64,000 bases of DNA from Streptosporangium amethystogenes (GTDB lineage: Bacteria; Actinomycetota; Actinomycetes; Streptosporangiales; Streptosporangiaceae), in contig NZ_JOEQ01000005.1 in assembly GCF_000721075.1 (NCBI RefSeq), forward strand, positions 558,001 to 622,000. Direction: 5' to 3'. A program made the position numbers and the translations under genes. Below are positions 1-13,200 of the stretch, in pieces. The first letter of the stretch is position 1. Every line of letters starts with the position of its first letter. A model generated the notes under the pieces. It was given only the letters and a program-made list of their open reading frames with translations. It made no database searches and was not told the origin of the DNA.

Positions 1-1
1 C

Positions 2-1069
2 GATCTGAACTGGGAGAACCCCGAGGTTCACGCGGAGTTCGAGTCGATCCTGCGGTTCTGGCTCGACCTGGGGGTCGACGGCTTCCGTATCGACGTCGCC
101 CACGGCATGGTCAAGGCCGAAGGGCTGCCCGACATCGGGCACGGCGACCAGATCCGGATGATCGGCACCGACGTGGTGCCGTTCTTCGACCAGGACGGCG
201 TACACGAGATCCACCGCGCCTGGCGCAGGCTGCTCGACTCCTACCCCGGAGAGCGGATCGGCGTCGCCGAGGCGTGGGCCCCGTCCCCGCAGCGGCTGGC
301 CAACTACGTCCGTCCCGACGAGCTGCACCAGGCGTTCAACTTCCACTTCCTCAACACCCCCTGGGAGGCGGAGGGGTTCCGCGCGGTCATCGAGGAGTCG
401 CTGGCGACCGCCGGGCTGGTCGGCGCGCCCAGCACCTGGGTGCTCTCCAACCACGACGTCAAGCGCCACCTCACCCGGTACGGGGGCGGCGAGGTCGGTC
501 TGCGCCGCTCCCGCGCCGCGGCCCTGCTGACGCTCTCCCTGCCCGGCTCGGCCTACGTCTACCAGGGCGAGGAACTCGGCCTGCCCGAGGTCCTCGACCT
601 TCCCGAGGAGTTCCTGCGCGACCCGCAGCGGTTCCGCAACCCCGACGACGGCCGTGACGGCTGCCGGGTGCCGCTCCCCTGGTCCGACGGCGAGCCGCAC
701 TTCGGCTTCAGTCTGTCGGGCGGCAACGGGACGTGGCTCCCCATACCGTCCTCCTGGGGCCCGCTCAGCGTCGAGTCCCAGCTGCAGGAGCCGCTCTCCA
801 CACTGAACCTGTACCGCGAAGCGCTTCGGATCAGGCGGGAACGAAGGGCCTTCGGCGAGATGCCGCTGGCCTGGCTCGACTCCCCGGAGGGAACGCTGGC
901 CTTCACCCGCGACGCCGGCTTCACCTGCACCGTCAACCTCACCGGCGACCCGGTGGAGCTGCCCGCCCCCGGGCGGGTCCTGCTGGCCAGTGCCGAGCCG
1001 GTCCTCCAGGGCGGCGTCGCGCGCCTCGCGCCCGACTCCGCCGTCTGGTGGCAACGTGATGACGCCTAG
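2..1069 (+). CDS. alpha-glucosidase, GH13 family (5' end outside window)
   Basis: This is the C-terminal three quarters of a retaining GH13 alpha-glucosidase or oligo-1,6-glucosidase, which releases glucose from alpha-glucosides in the cytoplasm. The reading frame is open from base 2. The conserved GFRIDVAHG block carries the nucleophile Asp, GVAEAW carries the acid/base Glu, and SNHDVKRH carries the third catalytic Asp. The chain ends with the small beta-domain usual for the family. Its stop overlaps the start of the LacI gene by 11 bases, so the two were probably co-transcribed and sugar-controlled. The exact substrate (maltose, isomaltose, trehalose, sucrose) cannot be told from this part. 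Confidence 0.9.
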   Translation, partial: DLNWENPEVHAEFESILRFWLDLGVDGFRIDVAHGMVKAEGLPDIGHGDQIRMIGTDVVPFFDQDGVHEIHRAWRRLLDSYPGERIGVAEAWAPSPQRLANYVRPDELHQAFNFHFLNTPWEAEGFRAVIEESLATAGLVGAPSTWVLSNHDVKRHLTRYGGGEVGLRRSRAAALLTLSLPGSAYVYQGEELGLPEVLDLPEEFLRDPQRFRNPDDGRDGCRVPLPWSDGEPHFGFSLSGGNGTWLPIPSSWGPLSVESQLQEPLSTLNLYREALRIRRERRAFGEMPLAWLDSPEGTLAFTRDAGFTCTVNLTGDPVELPAPGRVLLASAEPVLQGGVARLAPDSAVWWQRDDA

Positions 1070-1804
1070 TGCCGTCGGCCCGCTCGGCAACGGCACCGCC
1101 CGGCTGACCGACATCGCCGCGCAGGCCGGGGTCAGCGAGGCCACGGTCAGCCGGGTGCTCAACGGCAAGCCGGGGGTCTCCGGCGCCACCCGGCGCTCGG
1201 TGCTGGCCGCGCTGGACGTCATGGGGTATGAGCGTCCGCAGCGGTTGCGCCAGCGCAGCAACGGGCTGATCGGCCTGGTCACCCCGGAACTGGACAACCC
1301 GATCTTCCCGGCGTTCGCCCAGGCGTTCGAGAAGACACTGACCCAGTACGGTTACACCCCGGTGCTCTGCACCCAGCTGCCCGGCGGCGCGGTCGAGGAC
1401 GAGTTCACCGAGCTGCTCGTGGAGCGCGGGGTCAGCGGCATCATCTTCGTCTCCGGGCTGCACGCCGACGTCACCGCGCGTTCGGACCGCTACACCCAGC
1501 TGATCGGGCAGGGCGTGCCCATCGTCCTGCTCAACGGCTGGGCGCGATCCGGGCCTGCCGGGACCGGGGGCTCTCGGTGCCGGGGGAGGTGTCGGTGGTG
1601 GGGTTCGACGACTCGCCGCTGATCGCGTTCACCGATCCGCCGCTGACCACCGTGCGCCAGCCGGTCCAGTCGATGGTGACCGCCGCCGTCCACACCCTGC
1701 TGGAGGCCATCGCCGGCACACCGGGACAGCACTCCGAACTGATCTTCCAGCCCGAGTTCATCGTCAGGGGATCGACGGGATCCGGCCCCAAGGTGCTCCG
1801 GTGA
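1059..1804 (+). pseudogene. LacI-family repressor, frame-shifted with central deletion
   Basis: The N-terminal part reads as a LacI regulator: helix-turn-helix with DIAAQAGVSEATVSRVLNGK, hinge, and the first half of the sugar-binding domain as far as PIVLLNG at about 1536. Directly after that the sequence jumps to the second subdomain (GAIRACRDRG, then GEVSVVGFDDSP). About 85-90 residues that LacI proteins normally have between these points are absent, and the join is out of frame. The upstream frame therefore runs to a nonsense stop at 1622, while the true C-terminus is in another frame up to 1804. The paralogue at 20724 has nearly the same join but in frame. The product here cannot be a working sugar-responsive repressor unless the join is a sequence error. 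Confidence 0.85.
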
Positions 1805-1983
1805 CGACCTTTCTCCCCTGACCCCTCTCCCGTCGCTCGAATCCATCCCCTCCCCGCTCCTCAACGGAACCGGCGTCACCGCCGGTCCCTCTCCCCGGCA
1901 TGTGCGCCATCCGGCCCGCCCACGGTCCGGACCCTCACTCTCGTTCGATCCAGCGATCTCGCGCGCCCGCCCAGGAGGCCGGC

Positions 1984-4563
1984 ATGAGTGTGCACGACCC
2001 GGCTCCGCCCACCGTTCCCCGGCTGCTCGCAGCACGGGCGGAGACCGATCCCGACCGCCCCGCCCTCGTCGCCGGTGAGCCCGGCGACGGATCGGGCGAC
2101 CTGACCTTCGGCCAGTGGGAACGGCGTTCCAACGCCGCCGCCCGCGGCCTGTTCGCACGCGGACTCCGCCCCGGAGACCGCGTCGGCCTGCTGTTCGGCG
2201 GGGACGAGTGGCCCGCCTTCGCCGTCGCCTTCTGCGCCGTGCTCAAGGCCGGCGGCGTGGCGGTGCCGCTCTCGGCCCGCCTCGGCGACCATGAGTTACG
2301 CGACACCCTGCGGCGTTGCGCCGCCACGGGCGTGCTGCACGGGCGGGAGGTTCCCGCATCCGCCCGGGAGGACCCCGGGCGGTGGTGGTCACCGGTGCCG
2401 GACAGCGGCGACGGCTCGCCGATCGGCGGCGTCGAGGCGCGGCCGGGCGACCTCGCCCAGATCATCTACACCTCCGGCACGACCGGCACTCCCAAGGGCG
2501 TCGGCGCCACCCACGCCAACCTGACCCACGGCCGCCCGCTACGTCCTCGCCGCCGGGCCTACGCCCACTCCGAGCGCTTCCTGCACGCCTTCCCCATCGG
2601 GACGAACGCCGCGCAGATGATGCTGATGGACGCCCTCACCGCCCACCCGGCCGCGCTCACCCTGCCCGGATTCGAGCCCGAGGAATTCTGCCGCCTCGTC
2701 GAGGCCCACCGCGCGGGCACCGTCTTCCTCGTCCCGTCCATGGCCATCGAACTACTCGGTTCCGGCGCCCATCGCAGACACGACCTGTCCGGGGTGCTGC
2801 TGCTCAGCTCCTCGGCCGCCGCGCTGCCTCCGTCCGTCGCCCAGGACCTGGCCGTCGCCTTCCCGGGAGCGACGCTGGTCAACTACTACACCTCGACCGA
2901 GGCGGTCCCCGCCCAGACCACCATGATCGTCGATCCCGCCAGGCCCACCTCCCTGGGCCGCGCCACCGACCCCGGTGACCTGCGCATCCTCGGTGAGAAC
3001 GGGGAGAGGCTGCCTGCGGGCGAGACGGGTGAGGTCTGGCTCCGCTCCCCGGCGCCGCCGCGCTCCTACGTGGGCGACCCCGAAGGCAGCGCGCTGGTCT
3101 TCCGCGACGGCTGGGTCCGGATGGGCGACGTCGGCCACCTTGACGCCGACGGCTACCTCTACCTGTCCGACAGGGAGACGGACGTCATCAAGTCGGGTGC
3201 CCTGAAGGTCTCGACCGTGCGGATCGAGGCGGTGCTGCACGAGCACCCGGCGGTGGCGGAGGCCGCCGTCGTCGGCGTTCCCCACCCCGTGATGGGCGCG
3301 CTGCCCGCCGCCGCCGTACGGCTGGCGTACCCGGTGCCGGTGGACGAGATCCGCGACTTCCTGTCCGGGCGGCTGGCCCGCCACGAGCTGCCGACCAGGA
3401 TCGTGCCGGTCGAGGAGTTCCCCCGCAACGACCTAGGGAAGATCCTGAAGTCCGGGGTCCGCGAGCTGTTCGCCGCGCGGGGCCGCCGGGTCCCGCTGAC
3501 CGCGGGGCAGGCCGGACCGCCGGCCCACGAGGAGACGGTCCGGGTGGCGATGCGGGTGCGCGACAGCGTCGACCCGGGGATCCTGCGCAGGGCGCTCCGC
3601 GAGGTCGCCGCCGCCCACGAGGCACTGAGGCTCACCTTCCCAGTGCTGGACGGCGCCCGCGTCGCCGAGATCGCGCCGGAGGCGGAGCCCGAGCTGGTCC
3701 GCGTCCCGGTGGAGGCCGCCGTCGAGCACGAGCTGTCCCGGGGCTTCGACCTCGAACGGGGGCCGCTGCTCAGGACGATCCTGACCGACCCCGCCCCCGA
3801 CGGGTCCCTGCTGGTGCTCTGCGCCTCCGCGCTGGCCTGTGACGACTGGTCACTGGAGACGGTCCTGTACGAGCTCGGCACCGCCTACGCCGCCGCTCTC
3901 GCGGGGCGTACGGCACCGGCCCCGCCGGCCACCGCGAGCTACTCCGGCTGGGCGGCCACCCGCCCCCCTGCCCCGGGCGTCCCCCCATCCCGGTCCTCGT
4001 CGCCGTTCCCGCACCTCCCGGCCGGCGCCGCCGGGGCATACGGCTTCAGCCTGCCGCCCGAGACGGCCGGGCGGCTGCGGCAGGTGGCGCGGGCCCGCCG
4101 GGTGGCACCCGCCGAGGTGGCCCTGGCCTGCTGGGCGGCCGCGCTGTCGCGGGCCGGGGGCCTGCCTGAGCCGACGGTGCTCGTGCGCGAGCCGGGGCGC
4201 TCGGAACCCGCCCACGCCACCCTGGTCGGCCCGCTCGCGCTGGACGTGCCCGTCCGGGTCACGATTCCCGGCGCCCCCGGCGATCCCGTCGATCCCGCCA
4301 CGCTGATCGGCCTCGCCGAAGCGGTGCCGGAAACGCCGGGGCACGCCGGCCGGTTCCGTTTCGAGGGCTTCCGTCCTGAGCCGTACCTGCCCGGCCTGAA
4401 GTCCGAACCGTACCCGCTGCCCGCGGCTCCGCCCGCCGACGGCGGGCCGTCCCTCACCCTCATCGAACAGCCGGACGGATCCATGTCCGGCGTCTGCGCG
4501 GGGCCCGCAGCCGATGACCTCGGCCGGGGGTTCCAGCGCCTGTGCGACCTCCTCGCTCCCTGA
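1984..4563 (+). CDS. acyl/aryl-AMP ligase fused to a degenerate condensation domain
   Basis: An 859-residue protein opening the NRPS operon. The start is chosen at an ATG preceded by AGGAGG. Residues ~1-500 are an AMP-forming ligase: P-loop-like YTSGTTGTPKG near residue 162, an STE-type A5 region in place of the usual YGPTE, GDVGHLDADGY, and the C-terminal Lys in LGKILKSG. It looks more like acyl-CoA or fatty/aryl acid ligases than amino-acid adenylation domains. Residues ~505-859 resemble a condensation domain, but the HHxxxDG motif reads SALACDD, so both His are gone, and the usual N-terminal motif is missing. There is no carrier domain, so the activated acid must go to a carrier elsewhere, perhaps that of 14168-15766. 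A rare TTA Leu codon lies at 2296. Confidence 0.8.
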   Translation: MSVHDPAPPTVPRLLAARAETDPDRPALVAGEPGDGSGDLTFGQWERRSNAAARGLFARGLRPGDRVGLLFGGDEWPAFAVAFCAVLKAGGVAVPLSARLGDHELRDTLRRCAATGVLHGREVPASAREDPGRWWSPVPDSGDGSPIGGVEARPGDLAQIIYTSGTTGTPKGVGATHANLTHGRPLRPRRRAYAHSERFLHAFPIGTNAAQMMLMDALTAHPAALTLPGFEPEEFCRLVEAHRAGTVFLVPSMAIELLGSGAHRRHDLSGVLLLSSSAAALPPSVAQDLAVAFPGATLVNYYTSTEAVPAQTTMIVDPARPTSLGRATDPGDLRILGENGERLPAGETGEVWLRSPAPPRSYVGDPEGSALVFRDGWVRMGDVGHLDADGYLYLSDRETDVIKSGALKVSTVRIEAVLHEHPAVAEAAVVGVPHPVMGALPAAAVRLAYPVPVDEIRDFLSGRLARHELPTRIVPVEEFPRNDLGKILKSGVRELFAARGRRVPLTAGQAGPPAHEETVRVAMRVRDSVDPGILRRALREVAAAHEALRLTFPVLDGARVAEIAPEAEPELVRVPVEAAVEHELSRGFDLERGPLLRTILTDPAPDGSLLVLCASALACDDWSLETVLYELGTAYAAALAGRTAPAPPATASYSGWAATRPPAPGVPPSRSSSPFPHLPAGAAGAYGFSLPPETAGRLRQVARARRVAPAEVALACWAAALSRAGGLPEPTVLVREPGRSEPAHATLVGPLALDVPVRVTIPGAPGDPVDPATLIGLAEAVPETPGHAGRFRFEGFRPEPYLPGLKSEPYPLPAAPPADGGPSLTLIEQPDGSMSGVCAGPAADDLGRGFQRLCDLLAP

Positions 4564-4625
4564 TCGACCCCCTGACTCCCCCTGATGAGCTCTCTGCGCC
4601 GAGCCCTCATCTGAGATCGGAAGTG

Positions 4626-7721
<3,096 letters not shown>

Positions 7722-7725
7722 GTAC

Positions 7726-10700
7726 GTGCTGACCCACCTGCGGGACGCCGCCCGCGCCGACGGCGTCCCGCTCTCGCCCGGCCAGGAACGGCTCTGGTTC
7801 CTGGATCAGCTCAACCCCGGTGACGCCGCCTACAACGTCTACGTCTCGGAACGGCTGCGCGGACCGCTGGACGCCGCGGCGCTGGCCCGCGCCTTCGAGG
7901 AGGTCGTGGCCAGGCACGACGTGCTGCGCACCCGTTACCCGAGCATGGACGGCCGTCCGGTCCAGGTCGCAGAGGAGTCCGGACCAGACCTGGAGCAGGT
8001 CGACCTGTCCGGTGGGACCGCGCCGGATCCGGTCGGGCGGGCGCGGGAGCTGGTGGCCGAGCTGACCAACCGGGGATTCGACCTGGGGGCAGGGCCGGTG
8101 CTGCGCGCCGTCCTCATCCGGCTGGCCGCCGACGACCACGTGTTCTGCCTCGTCGTCCACCACATCGCGGTGGACGGCTGGTCGCTGGGCGTGCTCCGCG
8201 GCGAGCTGACCGCCCTGTACGAGGCGTTCGCCGCGGGGCTGTCCTCACCGCTCCCGCCGCCCGCACTGCAGTACGCCGAGTACGCCGTGGCCCGCCGCGA
8301 GGCCCCCGCCGAGGAGGACCTGAAGTACTGGCGGGCCAAGCTCGCCGATCCGCCGGTTCTCGCGCTGCCCACCGACCGCCCGCGCCCCCGGATCAGGACC
8401 GCGCGCGGCGCCCACGTCTCGCGGATCATCCCCGGGCCGCTGGCGGCCGAGGTGGCCAGGCTGGCCAGGAGCGAGCGCTGCACGCTGTTCATGACGCTCA
8501 CCGCCGCCTTCCAGGCACTGCTGGCCCGCCACACCGGGCAGGAGGACATCTGCCTGGGCACCCCGGTCGCGGCCAGGGACCGGCCCGAGCTGGAGGGAAT
8601 GATCGGTTTCGTCGTCAACACGCTCGTGCTGCGGGGCGATCTGTCGGGCGACCCGACCTTCCGCGACCTGCTGCGCCGTACCCGCGCGACCGCGCTGGAG
8701 GCGTACCAGCGCCAGGACACGCCCTTCGACGTCCTGGTCAACGAGCTCGGGGTGGACCGGGACCTGTCGCGCACCCCGGTCTTCCAGGCCCAGCTGGTCC
8801 TGCACGGCCGGGACCAGGAGGGGCCGCCGCTGCCCGGGATCACCACCGAGCTGTTCGAGGGCGGCTTCGCCCTGTCCAAGTTCGACCTCTCCCTGGAGAT
8901 CGGGCACGACGGCGACGGGCTGCGGGCGCACCTCTCCTACAACGCGGACCTGTTCGAACCCGGCACCGCCGCACGGCTCGCCGCCCACTTCGAGAACCTG
9001 CTGCGTTGCGCGACCGGTGCCCCGGACACCCGGCTGTCGGAGCTGGAACTGCTCGGCGAGGACGAACGCGAGCTCGTCCTGGAACGATGGAACGGCAGGG
9101 CGTCACGTCCGGACGCCGCCGGGGAGGTCACCACCCTGCACGGGCTCGTGGAGCGTGCCGCGGCCCGCTCACCGGAGGCCGTCGCGGTCGTCTTCGGCGC
9201 CACCGAGCTGACCTACGGTGAACTCGACTCCCGGGCCGACCGGCTCGCCCGGGTACTACGTGGTCACGGGGTCGGCAGGGACGACCGCGTCGCCGTCTGC
9301 CTGGAGCACTCGCCCGACCTGGCGGTGGCCGTGCTGGCCGTGCTCAAGGCGGGGGGCGCCTACCTGCCGCTCGACCCGGAGCAGCCCGCGGACCGGCTCG
9401 CCCACCTGGTCTCCGACTCGGGGACGACGGTGCTGGTGACCGCTCCGGCGCTGGCCGATCTGCTCCGTGCCCGGGTCACGGTCCTGCTCGACGGAGGCGA
9501 GGTCGTGGACCCGGGAGATCCCGCGGATCCCCAGGACCTCGCGGGAGCGGGACCGGACGACCTGGCCTACGTGATCTACACCTCGGGCTCCACCGGCCTG
9601 CCCAAGGGCGTCGCCGTGCAGCACAGGCAGGTCCTCAACTACCTCGCCGACGTGCGCGAGCGATTCGAGATCGTGGACGGCGCCCGGTACGCCCTGCTGC
9701 AGTCGCTCTCCTTCGACTTCGGAGTCACGATCTTCTACCTGGCCCTGGCCACGGGTGGATGCCTGCACCTCGTCCCGTCGCGGATCTCCGGCCCGGACCT
9801 CGCCGACTACGCGGACCGGGTGGGAATCGACTACCTGAAGATCACTCCCTCGCACCTGGGAGCGCTCACCGCCGAGGTCGACCCGCGCCGGATCCTGCCC
9901 CGCCGCATGCTCGTTCTCGGCGGCGAGGGTTCGGCCTGGGAGTGGACCCGCGAGCTGGCCGCCCTCGGCGTCTGCCGGGTGGTGAACCACTACGGCCCCA
10001 CCGAGGCGACCGTCGGCGCGACCACATACGAGGTGGGGGCCACCGACGACGTCCGGGGGCCGATCACCCCGATCGGGCGGCCGCTCGGCCACGTCCGGGC
10101 CTACGTCCTGGACGCCGGCCTCAGGCCGGTGCCGATCGGCGTGGTCGGTGAGCTCTGCCTCGGCGGCGACCGGCTGGCACGCGGGTATCTCGGCCGCCCG
10201 GACCTGACCGCCGCCGCCTTCGTCCCCGACCCCTACGGCGGGCCGGGGGACAGGCTCTACCGCACCGGCGACCTGGCCCGCAGGCTGCCCAGCGGTGACC
10301 TGGAGTTCCTGGGCCGCCGCGACCTCCAGGTCAAGATCCGTGGGTACCGGGTCGAGCTGGGCGAGGTAGACGAGGCGCTCCGCGCCCTCCCCGGCGTCGC
10401 CCACGCGGTGGTGGACGCCCGAGGCCGGCCCGGGGCACTGGAACTGGTCGCCTACCTGGTCGCGGCGGGGACATCCGGGGAACCCGAGACCGAAGGCACC
10501 GGCCGGGCCCCCGCCGGACCGGGCGTGGCCGAGCTGCGCGGGCGGCTGCGGGCCGTGCTGCCCGACTACATGGTGCCGACCCGCTACGTCTGGCTGGAGC
10601 GGCTGCCGCTGAAGTCGCACGGCAAGGTCGACAGGGCCGCGCTTCCCGACCCCGGGGCGGCCGGGCCGGATCGGGCCGGAGAGTTCGAGCAGCCCTCCGG

Positions 10701-13200
10701 GATGGTCGAGGAGGCCGTCGCGGCGGCGTTCGCGCAGGTGCTCGGGGTGGACCGGGTCGGTGCCGGGGACGACTTCTTCGATCTGGGCGGGCACTCGCTG
10801 CTCGCCGTGCGGGTGGTCGCCAGGCTCCGCCGGAGCCTGGACGGCATGCGGCCGGTCAGCGTGATGGACCTGTTCGGCCATCCGAGCCCGCGAGCCCTGG
10901 CCGCCCTCGTCGAGTCGGACGACGGCGGGCCGCGCGGCCTGCTGTACGAGCTGACACCTCCGACCGCCACACCCGAGCTGTCCCTGGTGTGCGTGCCGTA
11001 CGGCGGTGGCAGCGCGGTGGTCTACCAGCCGCTCGCCGACGCCCTGCCCGCCGGGTGCGCGCTGCACGCGGTGGCGGTGCCCGGCCACGACCTGGGGCTG
11101 GCCGAGGAGCCACGCCCGCTGGCCGAGGTCGCCGCCGAGTGCGTGACCGAGATCCTGGCCAAGGTGTCCGGGCCGCTGGTGCTCTACGGCCACTGCGGGG
11201 TGGGTGGCGCGCTGACCGTCGAGATCGCCCGCAGGGTGGAGGCCGCGGGGCGCCCACTTGAGGCGGTCTACCTCGGCGGGCTCTTCCCGTTCGCCCGGCC
11301 CACCCGCGGAGTGCTCGGCCGCTGGGCCCGTCTCACCCGGCTGGAACGGCTGCGCGCCGACCGGGGCCAGGTGAACTGGCTGACCGGAATGGGCGCCGAC
11401 CTGTCCGGGCTGACCGAGGAGCAGCTGGCGTTCGTCGTGCGCAACATGCGGCACGACTCCCGCGAGGCGGAGGACTACTTCACCCGGCTGGTCGAGGAGG
11501 GGGCGGAACCACTGAGGGCCCCGATCATCTCGGTGGTCGGCGAGCGTGACCCCAGCACCGAGTTCCACCGCGAGCGCTACACCGAATGGGGTTTCCTGTC
11601 GCCCCGTACCGCCCTCGCCGTGCTCGACGAGGGCGGCCACTACTTCCTCAAGTACCGGGCCGAGGAACTGGCCGAGATCGTCACCACGGTCCACCCGGCC
11701 CTCGCGGAACCTCCGGTATCGGGAACGCCGGAATGCACCGGCGGCACCTGGCGCCTCGCCGCCGATTCCGGCGCTCCGGACGCTCCGGAGGGCCTGGATC
11801 GCTTCGGCGGGCCAGATGGCCGGGAGGCGCCTGAACCGAGCCTGGCGCGCTTTCTGACGATCGCGGTCGGGCAGCTGGTCACCATCGTGGGTGCCACACT
11901 CACCGAGTTCGCGATCCCCATCTCCACCTACCTGGACGGCGGATCGCTCACCCGGTTCGCCGTGCTCCAGGTGCTCGCGCTGATCCCCGGAATCCTGGTC
12001 GCCCCGCTGGCCGGAGCGATCGTGGACCGGTCGAGCAGGCGGGCCGTCATGCTCGGCGGCAACGTCGCTGCGCTCGTCGTGCAGCTGATCACCGGCATCC
12101 TGGTGTGGAGCGGCGGCCTGGCGGTCTGGCACCTGTACCCGTTGCTCACCGCCCTGTCCGTCGCGCTGACCTTCCAGCGGCTGGCCTATGTCTCGGCCAT
12201 CCCGCAACTGGTCCCCAAACGCTATCTCGGGCACGCCAACGGGGTGGTCCAGGCGACCACCGGCGTGGCGCAGTTCATCGCGCCGCTCGGCGCGGTCGGG
12301 CTGCTCGCGCTCACCGGGCTGGGCGGCATCCTGGTGCTCGACGTCGCCGGGTACGTCGCGGGTGTGATCGTGCTGCTCTGCGTCGCCTTCCCCGCGACGC
12401 TGGCCGGCGAGCGCCACGAGTCCGTCGCGGCGGAGATCGCCGGGGGCTTCCGGCTGCAGATGGGCCGGCCCGGCTTCCGGGCCATGCTGGTCTTCTTCGC
12501 GTTCTTCAACCTGGTGCTCTCCCCGGTGTTCCTGCTCTTCTCGCCGCTGGTGCTCTCCTTCGGGACGCTCGGCGACGCCGGGTTCGTCGCGCTGCTCGGC
12601 GGCGCGGGCGCGGTGACCGGCGGCCTGGTCATGAGCGTGTGGGGCGGGCCGGCGCGCCGCCGGATGTTCGGCGTGCTCATGGGGACGCTGGCGCTGGCGA
12701 CCTGCTGTCTGGTGACCGGCGCGCACGAGTCGCTGCTGTTCGTCGGGGCCGGTGCGTTCGGGGTGTCCTGCTCGCTCGCGCTCGTCAACGGCGTCTACGC
12801 CACCATCGTCCAGGTCAAGGTGCCCCAGCGGTTCCACGGCCGGGTCTTCGCGCTCAACCAGATGGTCGCGCTGTCGACGATCCCGCTCGGCGTGGCCCTG
12901 ATCGCGCCGTTCGGCGAGCGCCTGCTGGAGCCGATGTTCCTGCCGGGCGGCCTGCTGGCCGATACGGCGGGCGCGGTCATTGGGGTGGGGCCGGGCCGGG
13001 GCATCGCGTTCATGTACATCGTGTGCGGCCTGCTGGTCGCGCTGATCGCGGCCGGAGCGCTGCGCAGCCGGGCACTGTCCCGTTTCGACGACGAGGTGCC
13101 GGACGCCGTGGCAGACGACCTGGTCGGTATCGAGGCCCTGAGCCGAAGGACCGGGCCGGACGGAAGAACAACGAGAAAGGAGCCGGTCCAGTGTCCCTGA
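7726..13200 (+). CDS. NRPS C-A-T-thioesterase fused to an MFS exporter, predicted Asp
   Basis: An 1824-residue fusion; the GTG start follows GGGAGGG. Order: condensation domain with intact HHIAVDG (~145); adenylation domain with YTSGSTGLPKG (~618) and pocket residues read as D-F-T-K-V-G-H-V-G-K, close to the aspartate code DLTKVGHIGK; carrier LGGHSL (~1021); thioesterase (~1070-1320); then about 12 membrane helices of an MFS exporter (~1373-1800). The thioesterase elbow reads GHCGVG, placing Cys1157 where Ser is usual; Asp1275 (GERDPS) and His1305 (GGHYF) complete the triad. Cys thioesterases are known from beta-lactone and beta-lactam forming NRPSs, so release may be a cyclisation. The fused exporter suggests peptide release beside the membrane. 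Its end overlaps the next start by 10 bases. Confidence 0.9.
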   Translation: MLTHLRDAARADGVPLSPGQERLWFLDQLNPGDAAYNVYVSERLRGPLDAAALARAFEEVVARHDVLRTRYPSMDGRPVQVAEESGPDLEQVDLSGGTAPDPVGRARELVAELTNRGFDLGAGPVLRAVLIRLAADDHVFCLVVHHIAVDGWSLGVLRGELTALYEAFAAGLSSPLPPPALQYAEYAVARREAPAEEDLKYWRAKLADPPVLALPTDRPRPRIRTARGAHVSRIIPGPLAAEVARLARSERCTLFMTLTAAFQALLARHTGQEDICLGTPVAARDRPELEGMIGFVVNTLVLRGDLSGDPTFRDLLRRTRATALEAYQRQDTPFDVLVNELGVDRDLSRTPVFQAQLVLHGRDQEGPPLPGITTELFEGGFALSKFDLSLEIGHDGDGLRAHLSYNADLFEPGTAARLAAHFENLLRCATGAPDTRLSELELLGEDERELVLERWNGRASRPDAAGEVTTLHGLVERAAARSPEAVAVVFGATELTYGELDSRADRLARVLRGHGVGRDDRVAVCLEHSPDLAVAVLAVLKAGGAYLPLDPEQPADRLAHLVSDSGTTVLVTAPALADLLRARVTVLLDGGEVVDPGDPADPQDLAGAGPDDLAYVIYTSGSTGLPKGVAVQHRQVLNYLADVRERFEIVDGARYALLQSLSFDFGVTIFYLALATGGCLHLVPSRISGPDLADYADRVGIDYLKITPSHLGALTAEVDPRRILPRRMLVLGGEGSAWEWTRELAALGVCRVVNHYGPTEATVGATTYEVGATDDVRGPITPIGRPLGHVRAYVLDAGLRPVPIGVVGELCLGGDRLARGYLGRPDLTAAAFVPDPYGGPGDRLYRTGDLARRLPSGDLEFLGRRDLQVKIRGYRVELGEVDEALRALPGVAHAVVDARGRPGALELVAYLVAAGTSGEPETEGTGRAPAGPGVAELRGRLRAVLPDYMVPTRYVWLERLPLKSHGKVDRAALPDPGAAGPDRAGEFEQPSGMVEEAVAAAFAQVLGVDRVGAGDDFFDLGGHSLLAVRVVARLRRSLDGMRPVSVMDLFGHPSPRALAALVESDDGGPRGLLYELTPPTATPELSLVCVPYGGGSAVVYQPLADALPAGCALHAVAVPGHDLGLAEEPRPLAEVAAECVTEILAKVSGPLVLYGHCGVGGALTVEIARRVEAAGRPLEAVYLGGLFPFARPTRGVLGRWARLTRLERLRADRGQVNWLTGMGADLSGLTEEQLAFVVRNMRHDSREAEDYFTRLVEEGAEPLRAPIISVVGERDPSTEFHRERYTEWGFLSPRTALAVLDEGGHYFLKYRAEELAEIVTTVHPALAEPPVSGTPECTGGTWRLAADSGAPDAPEGLDRFGGPDGREAPEPSLARFLTIAVGQLVTIVGATLTEFAIPISTYLDGGSLTRFAVLQVLALIPGILVAPLAGAIVDRSSRRAVMLGGNVAALVVQLITGILVWSGGLAVWHLYPLLTALSVALTFQRLAYVSAIPQLVPKRYLGHANGVVQATTGVAQFIAPLGAVGLLALTGLGGILVLDVAGYVAGVIVLLCVAFPATLAGERHESVAAEIAGGFRLQMGRPGFRAMLVFFAFFNLVLSPVFLLFSPLVLSFGTLGDAGFVALLGGAGAVTGGLVMSVWGGPARRRMFGVLMGTLALATCCLVTGAHESLLFVGAGAFGVSCSLALVNGVYATIVQVKVPQRFHGRVFALNQMVALSTIPLGVALIAPFGERLLEPMFLPGGLLADTAGAVIGVGPGRGIAFMYIVCGLLVALIAAGALRSRALSRFDDEVPDAVADDLVGIEALSRRTGPDGRTTRKEPVQCP

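Noticed and set aside
9256..12837. Very long minus-strand open frame opposite the NRPS gene
   Set aside because: It is the shadow of a GC-rich coding strand; its translation is low-complexity with no domain, while the plus strand has full NRPS, thioesterase and MFS motifs.
12105..13190. 5' extension of the glycosyltransferase-like frame
   Set aside because: It overlaps the MFS part of the fusion in another frame and has no domain; GTG at 13191 with AAAGGAG is preferred.
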